Of a stretch of 50,084 nt of DNA, positions 16,462 through 26,526 are shown in pieces. The stretch comes from Streptococcus sp. HMSC074B11 (GTDB lineage Bacteria > Bacillota > Bacilli > Lactobacillales > Streptococcaceae), in NCBI RefSeq assembly GCF_001808705.1, contig NZ_KV794223.1:1-50084 (forward strand). The letters are read 5' to 3'. How positions within the stretch are numbered: the first letter of the stretch is position 1; every line of letters starts with the position of its first letter. The notes beneath the pieces are model-generated. The model made no database searches, was not told the DNA's origin, and saw nothing but the letters and a program-made list of their open reading frames with translations. Position numbers and translations under genes: made by a program.

Positions 16462-17708
16462 TCTGCTCCTTCCATAAAATAAATAGCCTGCAACTTAAAA
16501 CTATTTGCTGCTTCACAAATCGCTTCTCTATCAACTTGTTCAAGCTTATCGATTAAAGTTTTTGTATCAAGATTCGCTTTCCCAAAAAAAGTTGACAGAT
16601 AATATTTATCGACAATAGAATCTTGATTATCCTGAGCTAGTAGTAAGGATCGACGAATCATTTGTTTGGTCTGATCAATTTCCTTATCTGTAAACTTGCC
16701 ACTTTTTATGTCAAGCAACTGATGATTCATCAATTTTCTTACTTTATTTCTATTTTGCCGATCGATTCCAGCAAACAATCGTAAAAATCCACTAAAAAGA
16801 TCCAAATGACTCGATACAGTATAGGCCAGACCTTCCTTTTCTCGCACTTGGGTAAACAGTTTCGAATGAGGAAAGGCTCCTAAAAGACCATTGACAAGAA
16901 GCACTGCCATCTGTGCTTCATCACCGTATGCCACTGAACTATGGTAGCCCATCTCTAAAACAGACTGTCCTAATCTCTTTCTAACAATACCTTCTCTAAG
17001 AATATTAGAATAGGGTTGCTGATATTGAATGTTTACAGATGATTTACGACCTGTTAAAGGAAATTTATGTAAAAACTCTAAAACTTCAATTTCATTAAAA
17101 TCACCCAAGAAGAAAATATCTATTTGGTCTTCTTTTAGCATTTTATGATAGCTTGAAAAACATGTTTCTGGAGTCTCTTCTGAAATTCTAGAAATCAAAT
17201 CTTTAGGAACTAACTGCATTGATTCTTCTTGGAAAAACAATTGATCTAATTCTTTATGAGCAAAAAAGAAGGGATCTTCTAACTCTGACTCTAGTCTTGA
17301 TAAGATCTGTTTTTTCTCGATGTCAAAAGCATTTTTCTCAAATCCATCCTCATCCGACAATGGTATAAACAGAACCTGGTGCAGTAATTCTAAAATTTGA
17401 GAAGTTAATACGTTTTTCTTACTTAAAAATTCATCACGCACATAGGAAATACTCAAATCCACAAGATGACTTTGTCCTCTTCGATAGGCGTGCGCTGACA
17501 AATCAGTTCCATACAAGGTTGCTAAACGTTTTCTAAACAGTTGAGCAGTTGGATAACTTTGGTTGGCAGTTTCAAGCATACTGGCACTTAACATACGACT
17601 TGAAATTGAATCCAAAGACAATGGAGCTGTGAAACGCACAGTAATTTTATTAGTTTTAAATTTTTTTGATTGGATAAAATGCACTGCAATTCCAGGTACT
17701 AACTCCAT
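16458..17708 (-). CDS. M16 family non-catalytic partner, YmfF (YfmF) type
   Basis: 416 aa with the two-lobe M16 fold but no HxxEH motif in the N-terminal lobe, where the sequence runs LDSISSRMLSASMLE instead. This fits the inactive, substrate-gripping subunit of an M16 heterodimer. The R/Y pair region AGIDRQNRNKVRKL in the C-terminal lobe is typical. It is first in the operon; the gene encoding the catalytic partner follows with a 4-nt overlap, and rodZ comes 37 nt after that. A TGGTATAAT promoter lies upstream and AAGGAGGT precedes the ATG. Confidence 0.87.
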   Translation of the reverse strand: MELVPGIAVHFIQSKKFKTNKITVRFTAPLSLDSISSRMLSASMLETANQSYPTAQLFRKRLATLYGTDLSAHAYRRGQSHLVDLSISYVRDEFLSKKNVLTSQILELLHQVLFIPLSDEDGFEKNAFDIEKKQILSRLESELEDPFFFAHKELDQLFFQEESMQLVPKDLISRISEETPETCFSSYHKMLKEDQIDIFFLGDFNEIEVLEFLHKFPLTGRKSSVNIQYQQPYSNILREGIVRKRLGQSVLEMGYHSSVAYGDEAQMAVLLVNGLLGAFPHSKLFTQVREKEGLAYTVSSHLDLFSGFLRLFAGIDRQNRNKVRKLMNHQLLDIKSGKFTDKEIDQTKQMIRRSLLLAQDNQDSIVDKYYLSTFFGKANLDTKTLIDKLEQVDREAICEAANSFKLQAIYFMEGAE

Positions 17709-17735
17709 CGCTTACCTCCTTCTACATAGAGTTCT

Positions 17736-17741
17736 ATTATA
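17736..17741 (-). promoter_or_regulatory. Extended -10 promoter of the M16-rodZ run
   Basis: The minus strand reads TGGTATAAT, an extended -10 element (TGnTATAAT), 27 nt upstream of the ATG. No good -35 box is seen, as is usual for such promoters in streptococci. Confidence 0.65.
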
Positions 17742-17843
17742 CCATGAAAAGAGAAATTTTTCTTGTTCTCTTTACCCCTTTTAGAATTAAAATCGCTTTC
17801 ATTTCTAACGAATTTACCTCTGCCATTTTAAGGTAAAATATGG

Positions 17844-17849
17844 TATAAT
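17844..17849 (+). promoter_or_regulatory. Extended -10 promoter of yaaA-recF
   Basis: The plus strand reads TGGTATAAT, 20 nt upstream of the yaaA ATG. It mirrors the divergent M16 promoter about 100 nt away. Confidence 0.65.
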
Positions 17850-17869
17850 ACCAAAGATTGAGGTGAACT

Positions 17870-18238
17870 ATGGAATACAAATTATTTGAAGAATTTATCA
17901 CTCTCCAAGCTCTCTTGAAAGAACTTGGTATTATACACAGTGGCGGAGCTATTAAATCCTTTTTAGCTGAGCATCTTGTCTATTTTAATGGGGAATTAGA
18001 AAATCGTCGTGGGAAAAAAGTAAGAATCGGAGACTCTATCAACATTCCTGACATGAAAATCCAAATCATTCTGACGCAACCGAGCTTAGAAGAACAGGAA
18101 GAATATCTCCAAGAAAAACTTGAGAAAGAACGTGTGGCTAAACTTGTCAAAGAAATGAATAAGACGGTCAAAAAAAAGCCAACAAAAAAGACTAAGAAAG
18201 CTGAAACAAAAGCTGCACCACGTTTCCCAGGTATATAA
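17870..18238 (+). CDS. yaaA: S4-domain protein YaaA, RNA-binding, upstream of recF
   Basis: 122 aa. Residues 1-70 form a small S4-like RNA-binding domain ([27 protein letters not shown]...[10 protein letters not shown]). The rest is a charged, Lys/Glu-rich tail with the poly-basic [10 protein letters not shown] stretch, longer than the ~70-residue B. subtilis YaaA. Likely RNA or ribosome associated; exact function unknown. It is followed after 2 nt by recF, a conserved pairing that in many Firmicutes lies between dnaN and gyrB but here has moved about 17 kb from dnaA. A GAGGTG ribosome binding site precedes the ATG. Confidence 0.9.
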   Translation: MEYKLFEEFITLQALLKELGIIHSGGAIKSFLAEHLVYFNGELENRRGKKVRIGDSINIPDMKIQIILTQPSLEEQEEYLQEKLEKERVAKLVKEMNKTVKKKPTKKTKKAETKAAPRFPGI

Positions 18239-18240
18239 GT

Positions 18241-19332
18241 ATGTGGCTAAAAAACTTATCCATCAAGCAATTTAGAAACTATCAGGATACTGAGATTGAG
18301 TTTAATCCTAAATTGAATGTATTTGTTGGTAGAAATGCACAAGGCAAAACCAATCTTCTGGAAAGTATTTACTTTTTAGCTTTAACTAGAAGTCATCGGA
18401 CAAAGACGGACAAAAATTTAATTCAATTTGAAGAAGAACAGCTTCAAGTTTCCGGAATTCTTCAAAAACGAACGGCTACTGTTCCACTTGAGATTGACTT
18501 AACCCCAAAAGGTCGGATTACTAAAGTCAATCACTTAAAGCAAGCTCGGCTATCTGACTATATTGGACACATGAATGTTGTTCTATTTGCACCCGAAGAT
18601 TTACAACTTGTCAAAGGAGCACCAGCTATCCGACGTAAGTTTATAGATATGGAGCTAGGGCAAATCAAACCCATATACTTGTCAGACTTGTCAAGCTACA
18701 ACCATGTTCTCAAGCAAAGAAATAGCTACTTAAAGTCAGCGAATCAGATTGACGAAACCTTTTTATCTGTTCTGGATGACCAGCTAGTAGACTATGGTTG
18801 TCGAGTGATGGTCCACAGAGAAGAATTTATCAAAAAAATGGAGTCTTTTGGTCGTAAAAAACACTTTGATATTTCGAACCAATTAGAAGATTTGTCAATT
18901 TGTTATCAACCATCTGTAAACTTTACTGACAAGGAACACCTATCAGAATCTTTTTATACAGCACTTCAAAAAAGTAGATCAAGAGATTTATTTAAAAAGA
19001 ATACTGGAGTTGGTCCTCATCGGGATGATATGATTTTCTTAATCAATGGAATGGACGCAAGCTTTGGAAGTCAAGGGCAACATCGTAGTCTCGTTTTATC
19101 TATAAAACTTGCAGAAATAGAATTGATGGAGAGTATCACTAAGGAGTCTCCCATTCTTTTGCTTGACGATGTTATGAGTGAACTTGACAATACTCGTCAA
19201 CTTAAATTATTAGAAACTATATCTCAGAATATTCAAACCTTTATTACGACAACTAGTTTAGAACATCTTCAAAACTTGCCTGATACCCTCAGTTTATTTA
19301 CAGTAAACAACGGTCAAATAGTTGTAAATTAA
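18241..19332 (+). CDS. recF: RecF, recombination mediator ATPase
   Basis: 363 aa SMC-like ATPase that binds gapped DNA and helps load RecA via RecO/RecR. Walker A is GRNAQGKTN (about 30-38). The signature segment [17 protein letters not shown] and Walker [12 protein letters not shown] lie in the C-terminal third, with the conserved GVGPHRDD before them. Starts 2 nt after yaaA stop and is probably co-translated. Convergent with guaB across a shared terminator. Confidence 0.96.
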   Translation: MWLKNLSIKQFRNYQDTEIEFNPKLNVFVGRNAQGKTNLLESIYFLALTRSHRTKTDKNLIQFEEEQLQVSGILQKRTATVPLEIDLTPKGRITKVNHLKQARLSDYIGHMNVVLFAPEDLQLVKGAPAIRRKFIDMELGQIKPIYLSDLSSYNHVLKQRNSYLKSANQIDETFLSVLDDQLVDYGCRVMVHREEFIKKMESFGRKKHFDISNQLEDLSICYQPSVNFTDKEHLSESFYTALQKSRSRDLFKKNTGVGPHRDDMIFLINGMDASFGSQGQHRSLVLSIKLAEIELMESITKESPILLLDDVMSELDNTRQLKLLETISQNIQTFITTTSLEHLQNLPDTLSLFTVNNGQIVVN

Positions 19333-19356
19333 AGTTTACAGTTTTGTCAAAACAAA

Positions 19357-19385
19357 AAATCTCCTGTCAAACAGGAGATCTTTTT
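19357..19385. terminator. Bidirectional terminator between recF and guaB
   Basis: ATCTCCTGT (19359-19367) pairs with ACAGGAGAT (19371-19379) over a 3-nt loop, flanked by A6 on the left and CTTTTT on the right, so it can serve both convergent genes. Confidence 0.88.
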
Positions 19386-19386
19386 A

Positions 19387-20945
<1,559 letters not shown>

Positions 20946-20963
20946 TTATATTGATAATAGATA

Positions 20964-21008
20964 ATGTAAAAAAAACTACCCCTTTAACTTTAAAGAAGAG
21001 ATAGTTTT
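20964..21008 (-). terminator. Terminator of trpS
   Basis: On the minus strand AAAACTATCTCTT (20996-21008) pairs with AAGGGGTAGTTTT (20972-20984), 13 bp including G-U pairs, followed by a run of T residues. Confidence 0.85.
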
Positions 21009-21027
21009 AGAGTTCGTATTTTATCTA

Positions 21028-22053
21028 TTAATGAAAGTAATTTAGACCCATTGCTGATTTTACTTCTGATAGCGTTTGGCCAGCAACTTCTCGAGCTTTT
21101 TCACTACCTTTTTGAAGCATATTATACACTTCACCCATATCTTTGGCATATTCAAGGCGACGTTCACGAATAGGACCAAGTTCTCTTTCCAAAATTTCAA
21201 GCAGGTAACGCTTGGTCTTAACGTCACCAAGACCTCCACGTTGATAATGCTCTTTCATGTCAGCAATTTCCAGAGAATCTTCTGGACGTCCGAAAACATC
21301 TAAGTAATGGAAGACCATATTTCCTTCAATCTTACCTGGATCCTCAACACGAATGTGATCTGGATCTGTATACATACTCATTACTTTCTTACGCAAGGTA
21401 TCTGCATCATCTGACAAGTAGATACCATTATTAAGCGATTTAGACATTTTGGCATTGCCATCAAGACCAGGTAAGCGACCTGCTCCTTCATTTTCTGGAT
21501 AAATTCCTTCTGGTTCTACTAAAACATCACAATTATAGGCATGGTTGAATGAACGCACAATCTCACGCGTTTGTTCAATCATCGGTTTTTGGTCTGTACC
21601 TACAGGAACATAGTTAGCCTTAAAAGCTGTGATATCTGCTGCTTGAGCAATTGGATAAACTAAAAATCCAGTTGGAATACTTTCTCCAAATCCTTTCTGA
21701 GCAATTTCTGTCTTTACAGTAGGATTACGCTCCAGACGAGCCAAAGACACTAGATTCATGTAATACATAGACAACTCTGCCAATTCTGGAATTTGACTTT
21801 GAATGAAAATCGTTGATTTGTTAGGATCCAATCCAACTGCAAGATAGTCCAAAGCAACATTCCCAATAGACTCTACAATAGTTTGCGGATCTTTTGCATG
21901 GTCAGTTAAAGCTTGCTGGTCAGCCAAAAAAACAAACATGTCATATTTATCTTCTTGCTGTAATAAGACACGATTTTTTAAGCTACCAACGTAGTGCCCA
22001 ATATGTAATTTCCCCGTTGGACGATCTCCTGTTAAAATAATGGGTTTATTCAT
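21028..22053 (-). CDS. trpS: Tryptophanyl-tRNA synthetase
   Basis: 341 aa class Ic synthetase charging tRNA-Trp. The HIGH motif is at residues 17-20 (TGKLHIGH) and KMSKS at 202-206. The conserved DQQ and VPVGTDQ segments line the tryptophan and ATP sites. Good AGGAG ribosome binding site 6-7 nt before the ATG. No T-box leader is seen: the leader is short, and the promoter region instead has inverted repeats (22096-22127). Divergent from the ABC-F gene. Confidence 0.97.
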   Translation of the reverse strand: MNKPIILTGDRPTGKLHIGHYVGSLKNRVLLQQEDKYDMFVFLADQQALTDHAKDPQTIVESIGNVALDYLAVGLDPNKSTIFIQSQIPELAELSMYYMNLVSLARLERNPTVKTEIAQKGFGESIPTGFLVYPIAQAADITAFKANYVPVGTDQKPMIEQTREIVRSFNHAYNCDVLVEPEGIYPENEGAGRLPGLDGNAKMSKSLNNGIYLSDDADTLRKKVMSMYTDPDHIRVEDPGKIEGNMVFHYLDVFGRPEDSLEIADMKEHYQRGGLGDVKTKRYLLEILERELGPIRERRLEYAKDMGEVYNMLQKGSEKAREVAGQTLSEVKSAMGLNYFH

Positions 22054-22081
22054 CTTATTCTCCTCTGATATAGTCCTTTCA

Positions 22082-22127
22082 ATTATAGCATTTTTTTGAT
22101 AAAAAGACAGGTAATTTTTTTTATCAA
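22082..22127 (-). promoter_or_regulatory. trpS promoter region with inverted repeat
   Basis: TATAAT at 22082-22087 (minus) is 29 nt upstream of the trpS ATG; the -35 region (CTGTCT) is weak. TTGATAAAA (22096-22104) and TTTTATCAA (22119-22127) form a 9-bp inverted repeat enclosing the -35 position, so it could be an operator. Confidence 0.5.
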
Positions 22128-22151
22128 ATAATTACGATTTCAACTCCTCAA

Positions 22152-22192
22152 CTGTCAATTATCTGTAAACATTCTTTACAAATAATTGACAG
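22152..22192. repeat. 41-nt near-perfect palindrome in the trpS / ABC-F divergent region
   Basis: CTGTCAATTAT (22152-22162) pairs with ATAATTGACAG (22182-22192), and inside it TGTAAA (22164-22169) pairs with TTTACA (22175-22180); one mismatch and a 5-nt loop. Both outer arms hold a TTGACA on opposite strands. Candidate operator for both promoters or a short terminator-like hairpin without T-tract. Confidence 0.6.
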
Positions 22193-22259
22193 ATAAAAAT
22201 TTGAATATTTGCTGATTTTCTAGTAGAATTAGAGTATTACATATAATAGGAGAAAAAAA

Positions 22260-23882
22260 TTGCTAACAGTATCTGATGTTTCACTACGTTTTAGTGATCG
22301 CAAACTTTTTGATGAGGTCAACATCAAATTTACAGAAGGAAACACATATGGTTTAATTGGTGCTAACGGTGCAGGTAAATCAACATTTTTAAAAATCTTA
22401 GCTGGTGATATCGAACCTACAACTGGTCATGTTTCTCTTGGACCTGATGAACGTCTTTCTGTGCTTCGTCAAAATCACTTTGACTATGAGGATGAACGTG
22501 TTATTGATGTTGTTATCATGGGTAATGAAAAACTATACAACATCATGAAAGAAAAAGATGCTATCTATATGAAAGCAGACTTTACTGATGAAGATGGAGT
22601 TCGTGCAGCTGAGCTTGAAGGAGAATTTGCTGAACTAGGTGGTTGGGAAGCTGAGAGTGAAGCTTCACAACTCTTGCAAAACTTGAATATCCCTGAAGAT
22701 CTTCATTACCAAAATATGAGTGAACTAGCAAATGGAGATAAAGTGAAAGTTCTCCTTGCTAAAGCCTTGTTTGGTAAACCAGATGTTCTTCTTCTAGACG
22801 AGCCAACCAACGGTCTTGATATCCAATCTATTACTTGGTTAGAAGATTTCTTGATTGACTTTGATAACACCGTTATTGTCGTATCCCATGACCGTCACTT
22901 CTTAAACAAAGTATGTACTCACATGGCCGACCTTGACTTTGGAAAAATCAAACTCTATGTCGGAAACTACGATTTCTGGAAAGAATCTTCTGAGCTTGCT
23001 GCTAAATTGCTAGCAGACCGTAATGCAAAAGCAGAAGAAAAAATTAAGCAACTCCAAGAATTCGTTGCTCGATTCTCTGCTAATGCTTCTAAATCAAGAC
23101 AAGCAACATCACGTAAGAAAATGCTTGATAAGATTGAACTTGAAGAAATTGTACCATCTAGTCGTAAATATCCATTTATCAACTTTAAAGCTGAACGAGA
23201 AATCGGTAACGATCTCTTGACAGTAGAAAATCTATCTGTCAAGATTGATGGCGAAACTATTCTTGACAACATCAACTTTATCTTGCGTCCAGGTGACAAG
23301 ACAGCTCTTATCGGACAAAACGATATCCAAACAACTGCTCTCATCCGTGCTATTATGGGTGATATCGACTATGAAGGAACTGTCAAGTGGGGAGTTACAA
23401 CTAGTCGTTCTTACTTACCAAAAGACAATTCAGCTGATTTTGCTGGGGGTGAATCTATTCTTGACTGGTTGCGTCAATTTGCAAGTAAAGAAGAAGATGA
23501 CAATACCTTCCTACGTGGTTTCCTTGGTCGTATGCTCTTCTCTGGAGATGAGGTTAACAAACCTGTAAATGTCTTGTCAGGGGGAGAAAAAGTGCGCGTG
23601 ATGCTATCGAAACTCATGCTTTTGAAATCAAATGTTCTAGTACTGGACGATCCTACTAATCACTTAGATTTGGAATCTATTTCAAGTTTGAACGATGGAT
23701 TGAAAAACTTCAAAGAATCTATCATCTTCGCCAGCCATGACCATGAATTCATTCAAACATTGGCTAACCACATTATTGTCCTATCTAAAAACGGTGTAAT
23801 CGACCGTATCGATGAAACCTATGATGAATTCTTAGAAAATGCTGAAGTACAAGCAAAAGTCAAAGAACTTTGGAAAGACTAA
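22260..23882 (+). CDS. ABC-F ATPase, YkpA/YbiT type (soluble, translation-related)
   Basis: 540 aa with two ABC domains and no membrane segment. Domain 1 has Walker A GANGAGKST (about 34-42) and LLLDEPTNGLDIQS; its signature is the divergent LANGDKVKV. An inter-domain linker (about 245-310) contains the ARFSANASKSRQATSRKK segment that contacts the ribosome in ABC-F proteins. Domain 2 has a degenerate Walker A (GQNDIQTT, no lysine) but a standard LSGGEKVRV signature and LVLDDPTNHLDLES. The defective second P-loop is also seen in B. subtilis YkpA, so it is a subfamily trait. ABC-F proteins act on ribosomal E-site states; the specific role of this one is unknown. The start is TTG, fixed by AGGAG 7 nt upstream; a TTGAAT-17-TAGAAT promoter lies at 22201-22229. 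Confidence 0.92.
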   Translation: MLTVSDVSLRFSDRKLFDEVNIKFTEGNTYGLIGANGAGKSTFLKILAGDIEPTTGHVSLGPDERLSVLRQNHFDYEDERVIDVVIMGNEKLYNIMKEKDAIYMKADFTDEDGVRAAELEGEFAELGGWEAESEASQLLQNLNIPEDLHYQNMSELANGDKVKVLLAKALFGKPDVLLLDEPTNGLDIQSITWLEDFLIDFDNTVIVVSHDRHFLNKVCTHMADLDFGKIKLYVGNYDFWKESSELAAKLLADRNAKAEEKIKQLQEFVARFSANASKSRQATSRKKMLDKIELEEIVPSSRKYPFINFKAEREIGNDLLTVENLSVKIDGETILDNINFILRPGDKTALIGQNDIQTTALIRAIMGDIDYEGTVKWGVTTSRSYLPKDNSADFAGGESILDWLRQFASKEEDDNTFLRGFLGRMLFSGDEVNKPVNVLSGGEKVRVMLSKLMLLKSNVLVLDDPTNHLDLESISSLNDGLKNFKESIIFASHDHEFIQTLANHIIVLSKNGVIDRIDETYDEFLENAEVQAKVKELWKD

Positions 23883-23892
23883 ATAATACTTT

Positions 23893-23925
23893 AAAACTCA
23901 GTTGGATTAACCAACTGAGTTTTCT
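23893..23925 (+). terminator. Terminator of the ABC-F gene
   Basis: AAAACTCAGTTGG (23893-23905) pairs perfectly over 13 bp with CCAACTGAGTTTT (23911-23923) across a 5-nt loop, ending in T residues. Confidence 0.9.
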
Positions 23926-23943
23926 AACATTCTATGAGGTAAC

Positions 23944-26493
23944 ATGAAAACATTTTTCAGAAACTATTGGACCTATCTTATTTCTTTCATCATTCCCCTA
24001 GTGATTATGTTCGGAGTCTATCTTTCTCAAGGTATCTACTGGAATAGTGATACTTCACCTTTATTAGGGGATGGATTTCATCAATATGTTATTTTTGATC
24101 TTAATCTTCGTAATATTTTACATGGGAGTGATAGTCTATTTTATACTTTTACCAGCGGTCTAGGTCTCAATTTTTATGCCTTGTCCAGTTATTACCTTGG
24201 TAGTTTTCTATCTCCTCTTGTTTATTTTTTTGATGTATCAAGCATGCCAGATGCAGTTTATCTTGCAACCTTGTTGAAATTTGGCTTGATAGGTCTGTCA
24301 ACCTTTTTTAGCTTGAGTAAACTATTTAAAAATATACCAGCCCCACTTCGATTAGCTCTATCTACCTCATATGCTTTAATGAGCTTTACAGTTAGTCAAC
24401 TTGAGATTAAAACCTGGTTAGATGTTTTTATTTTAATTCCCTTAATTTTAACTGGTTTACATCTACTCATAACGGAAAAAAAACGTATTCTATACTTTAC
24501 AAGTTTGTCAATATTATTTATCCAAAACTACTATTTTGGTTATATGACTGCCCTGTTTTTAGTAGTTTGGTATTTTTGCCAACTTTCCTGGGATTTTAAA
24601 AGTCGCAAATATTCTTTCCTTGATTTTTTCCTAACATCCTTACTCGCTGGTTTAACAAGTTTCATCATGACACTCCCAACCTTGTTTGATTTAAGAACTC
24701 ATGGTGAAAAACTAACCGCTATTACAAAAATAAAAACAGATGCCAGTTGGTATCTAGATCTATTCGCTAAACAATTTATTGGTGCTTTCGATACAACTAA
24801 ATATGGTTCTATCCCAATGATTTTTGTTGGCCTCCTTCCTTTTATCTTAACAATTGTATTCTTTACATTAAAATCAATTAAGTTTCACGTGAAACTATGC
24901 TATGCAACTCTACTCATTATCATCATTGCTAGTTTTTATCTAGAAGCCTTAGATTTATTTTGGCAAGGAATGCACGCGCCAAATATGTTTCTTCATCGCT
25001 ATGCGTGGATTTTCTCTACTCTTTTAATTTATATATCAGCAGAAGTTTTTAATAGAGTTAAAGATATAAAATTGTGGAACGTTTTATTCTCAATAACTTT
25101 ACTTTTATCTGGCTATCTGGCAACCATTTATTTTAAAAATCATTATTCGTTTTTAACTAAATTAAATATACTCTTAACGCTTGAATTCTTAGTGGTATAC
25201 TTACTGTTATTATTGGCACTTATTAAAAAACTGATTTCTCCAAAAATCTTTTCAATTCTTATTTTGATATTTACAATAAGTGAAATTAGTTTTAATACTT
25301 CATCTCAACTAAATGGAATTACGAAAGAATGGGGATTTGCTTCTCGTAGTACCTATGATAAAAATATTCCAAGTATGGAAGCTATTTTGGAGTATACCAA
25401 ACAGCAACCAGATACATTTACACGAACTGAAAAGTTACAAACTCAAACTGGAAACGATAGCATGAAATTTAACTACAATGGCATCTCACAATTTTCATCT
25501 GTTCGTAATCGTTCTGCAAGTACAACGTTAGATAAGTTGGGTTTTAAATCTTCAGGTACCAACCTTAATCTTCGTTATGCAAATAATACTATCATTGCAG
25601 ATAGTTTATTTGGAATCAGCTATAATATTTCTGAAGCCTATCCAGATAAATATGGTTTTCATCCAAGCTATCAAAAAGATAATCTAACCCTTTATAAAAA
25701 TCAATTCGCTCTCCCAATTGCTTTTGCTACACAGTCTCTTTATAAAGATGTCACTTTTAATGACCATACTCTTGATAACCAAACTCAATTTTTAAATCAA
25801 ATTGCTGGCTTAAATGAAGAGTACTTTTATCCGATAAATCATCATACAGACTCTGGTGACAGCGTAGTCAATCTAAACGGAACTGATACTGAAGATGCAA
25901 CTATCAGCTACAGTATTGAAGTACCTGATAATAGTCAGGTTTACCTTTCCATGACCAAGCTAAATTTTTCAAATGATAAGAAAAAGCAAGTTGACATCAT
26001 TATCAATGGTGAAAAAAAATCCTTTACCACAGATAATGCTTTTACATTTTTTAATCTTGGATATACAGAAAACAAACAAATTTTTGATATCCAGGTTAAG
26101 TTTCCAGGAAATGCTCAAGTATCATTTGAATCTCCAACTTTCTATCGTTTAGATACTAAAAAGTATACGGAAGCAATTAGTAAAATAAAAGAAAATCCAG
26201 TAGAAGTGAGCTCTTATAAAAATAAAGTCACTGTAAATTATAAGGTAAAGAATGAAACATCGATATTTTTCACAATTCCTTACGACCAAGGATGGTCTGC
26301 TTATCAAAATGGAAAAAAATTACAAATTCAACAGGCACAAACTGGATTTATGAAAATTGATGTTCCTGAAGGTGAAGGAACTATTACCCTTTCCTTTATA
26401 CCAAAAGGATTTATTGCTGGTGCAAGTTGTTCTCTTATAGCCATTATTGTCTTTATTTTTTATGATATTCAAAGAAAAAAATATTCTAGATAA
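23944..26493 (+). CDS. YfhO family polytopic membrane protein
   Basis: 849 aa. The first ~450 residues contain about a dozen hydrophobic helices; the last ~380 are mainly an extracellular beta-rich region ending in a final membrane helix (about 821-841) and a basic tail. The fold resembles GT-C-type glycosyltransferases, and YfhO of B. subtilis and Listeria is involved in glycosylating lipoteichoic acid via lipid-linked sugars. The conserved LGDGFHQYVIFD motif near 42 is in the expected first outer loop with acidic residues. The sugar and polymer acted on here are unknown. A parS-like site lies inside (24881-24896). It lies between the ABC-F terminator and a bidirectional terminator, so it is monocistronic. 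Confidence 0.85.
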   Translation: MKTFFRNYWTYLISFIIPLVIMFGVYLSQGIYWNSDTSPLLGDGFHQYVIFDLNLRNILHGSDSLFYTFTSGLGLNFYALSSYYLGSFLSPLVYFFDVSSMPDAVYLATLLKFGLIGLSTFFSLSKLFKNIPAPLRLALSTSYALMSFTVSQLEIKTWLDVFILIPLILTGLHLLITEKKRILYFTSLSILFIQNYYFGYMTALFLVVWYFCQLSWDFKSRKYSFLDFFLTSLLAGLTSFIMTLPTLFDLRTHGEKLTAITKIKTDASWYLDLFAKQFIGAFDTTKYGSIPMIFVGLLPFILTIVFFTLKSIKFHVKLCYATLLIIIIASFYLEALDLFWQGMHAPNMFLHRYAWIFSTLLIYISAEVFNRVKDIKLWNVLFSITLLLSGYLATIYFKNHYSFLTKLNILLTLEFLVVYLLLLLALIKKLISPKIFSILILIFTISEISFNTSSQLNGITKEWGFASRSTYDKNIPSMEAILEYTKQQPDTFTRTEKLQTQTGNDSMKFNYNGISQFSSVRNRSASTTLDKLGFKSSGTNLNLRYANNTIIADSLFGISYNISEAYPDKYGFHPSYQKDNLTLYKNQFALPIAFATQSLYKDVTFNDHTLDNQTQFLNQIAGLNEEYFYPINHHTDSGDSVVNLNGTDTEDATISYSIEVPDNSQVYLSMTKLNFSNDKKKQVDIIINGEKKSFTTDNAFTFFNLGYTENKQIFDIQVKFPGNAQVSFESPTFYRLDTKKYTEAISKIKENPVEVSSYKNKVTVNYKVKNETSIFFTIPYDQGWSAYQNGKKLQIQQAQTGFMKIDVPEGEGTITLSFIPKGFIAGASCSLIAIIVFIFYDIQRKKYSR
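24881..24896. other. parS-like centromere site inside the yfhO-type gene
   Basis: AGTTTCACGTGAAACT is a perfect 16-bp palindrome around the ParB core. It is about 5.4 kb from the comE end of the competence locus; in pneumococcus a parS about 5 kb from comCDE is known to let ParB modulate competence. Confidence 0.87.
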
Positions 26494-26526
26494 AAAAACT
26501 ATCGACCGAATTGGTCGATAGTTTTT
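26494..26526. terminator. Bidirectional terminator between convergent membrane-protein genes
   Basis: AAAAACTATCGACC (26494-26507) pairs with GGTCGATAGTTTTT (26513-26526) over a 5-nt loop. The last two bases overlap the stop codon region of the convergent yhgE-type gene. Confidence 0.92.

Noticed and set aside
16458..17708. Active metallopeptidase
   Set aside because: No HxxEH zinc motif; treated as the non-catalytic M16 partner.
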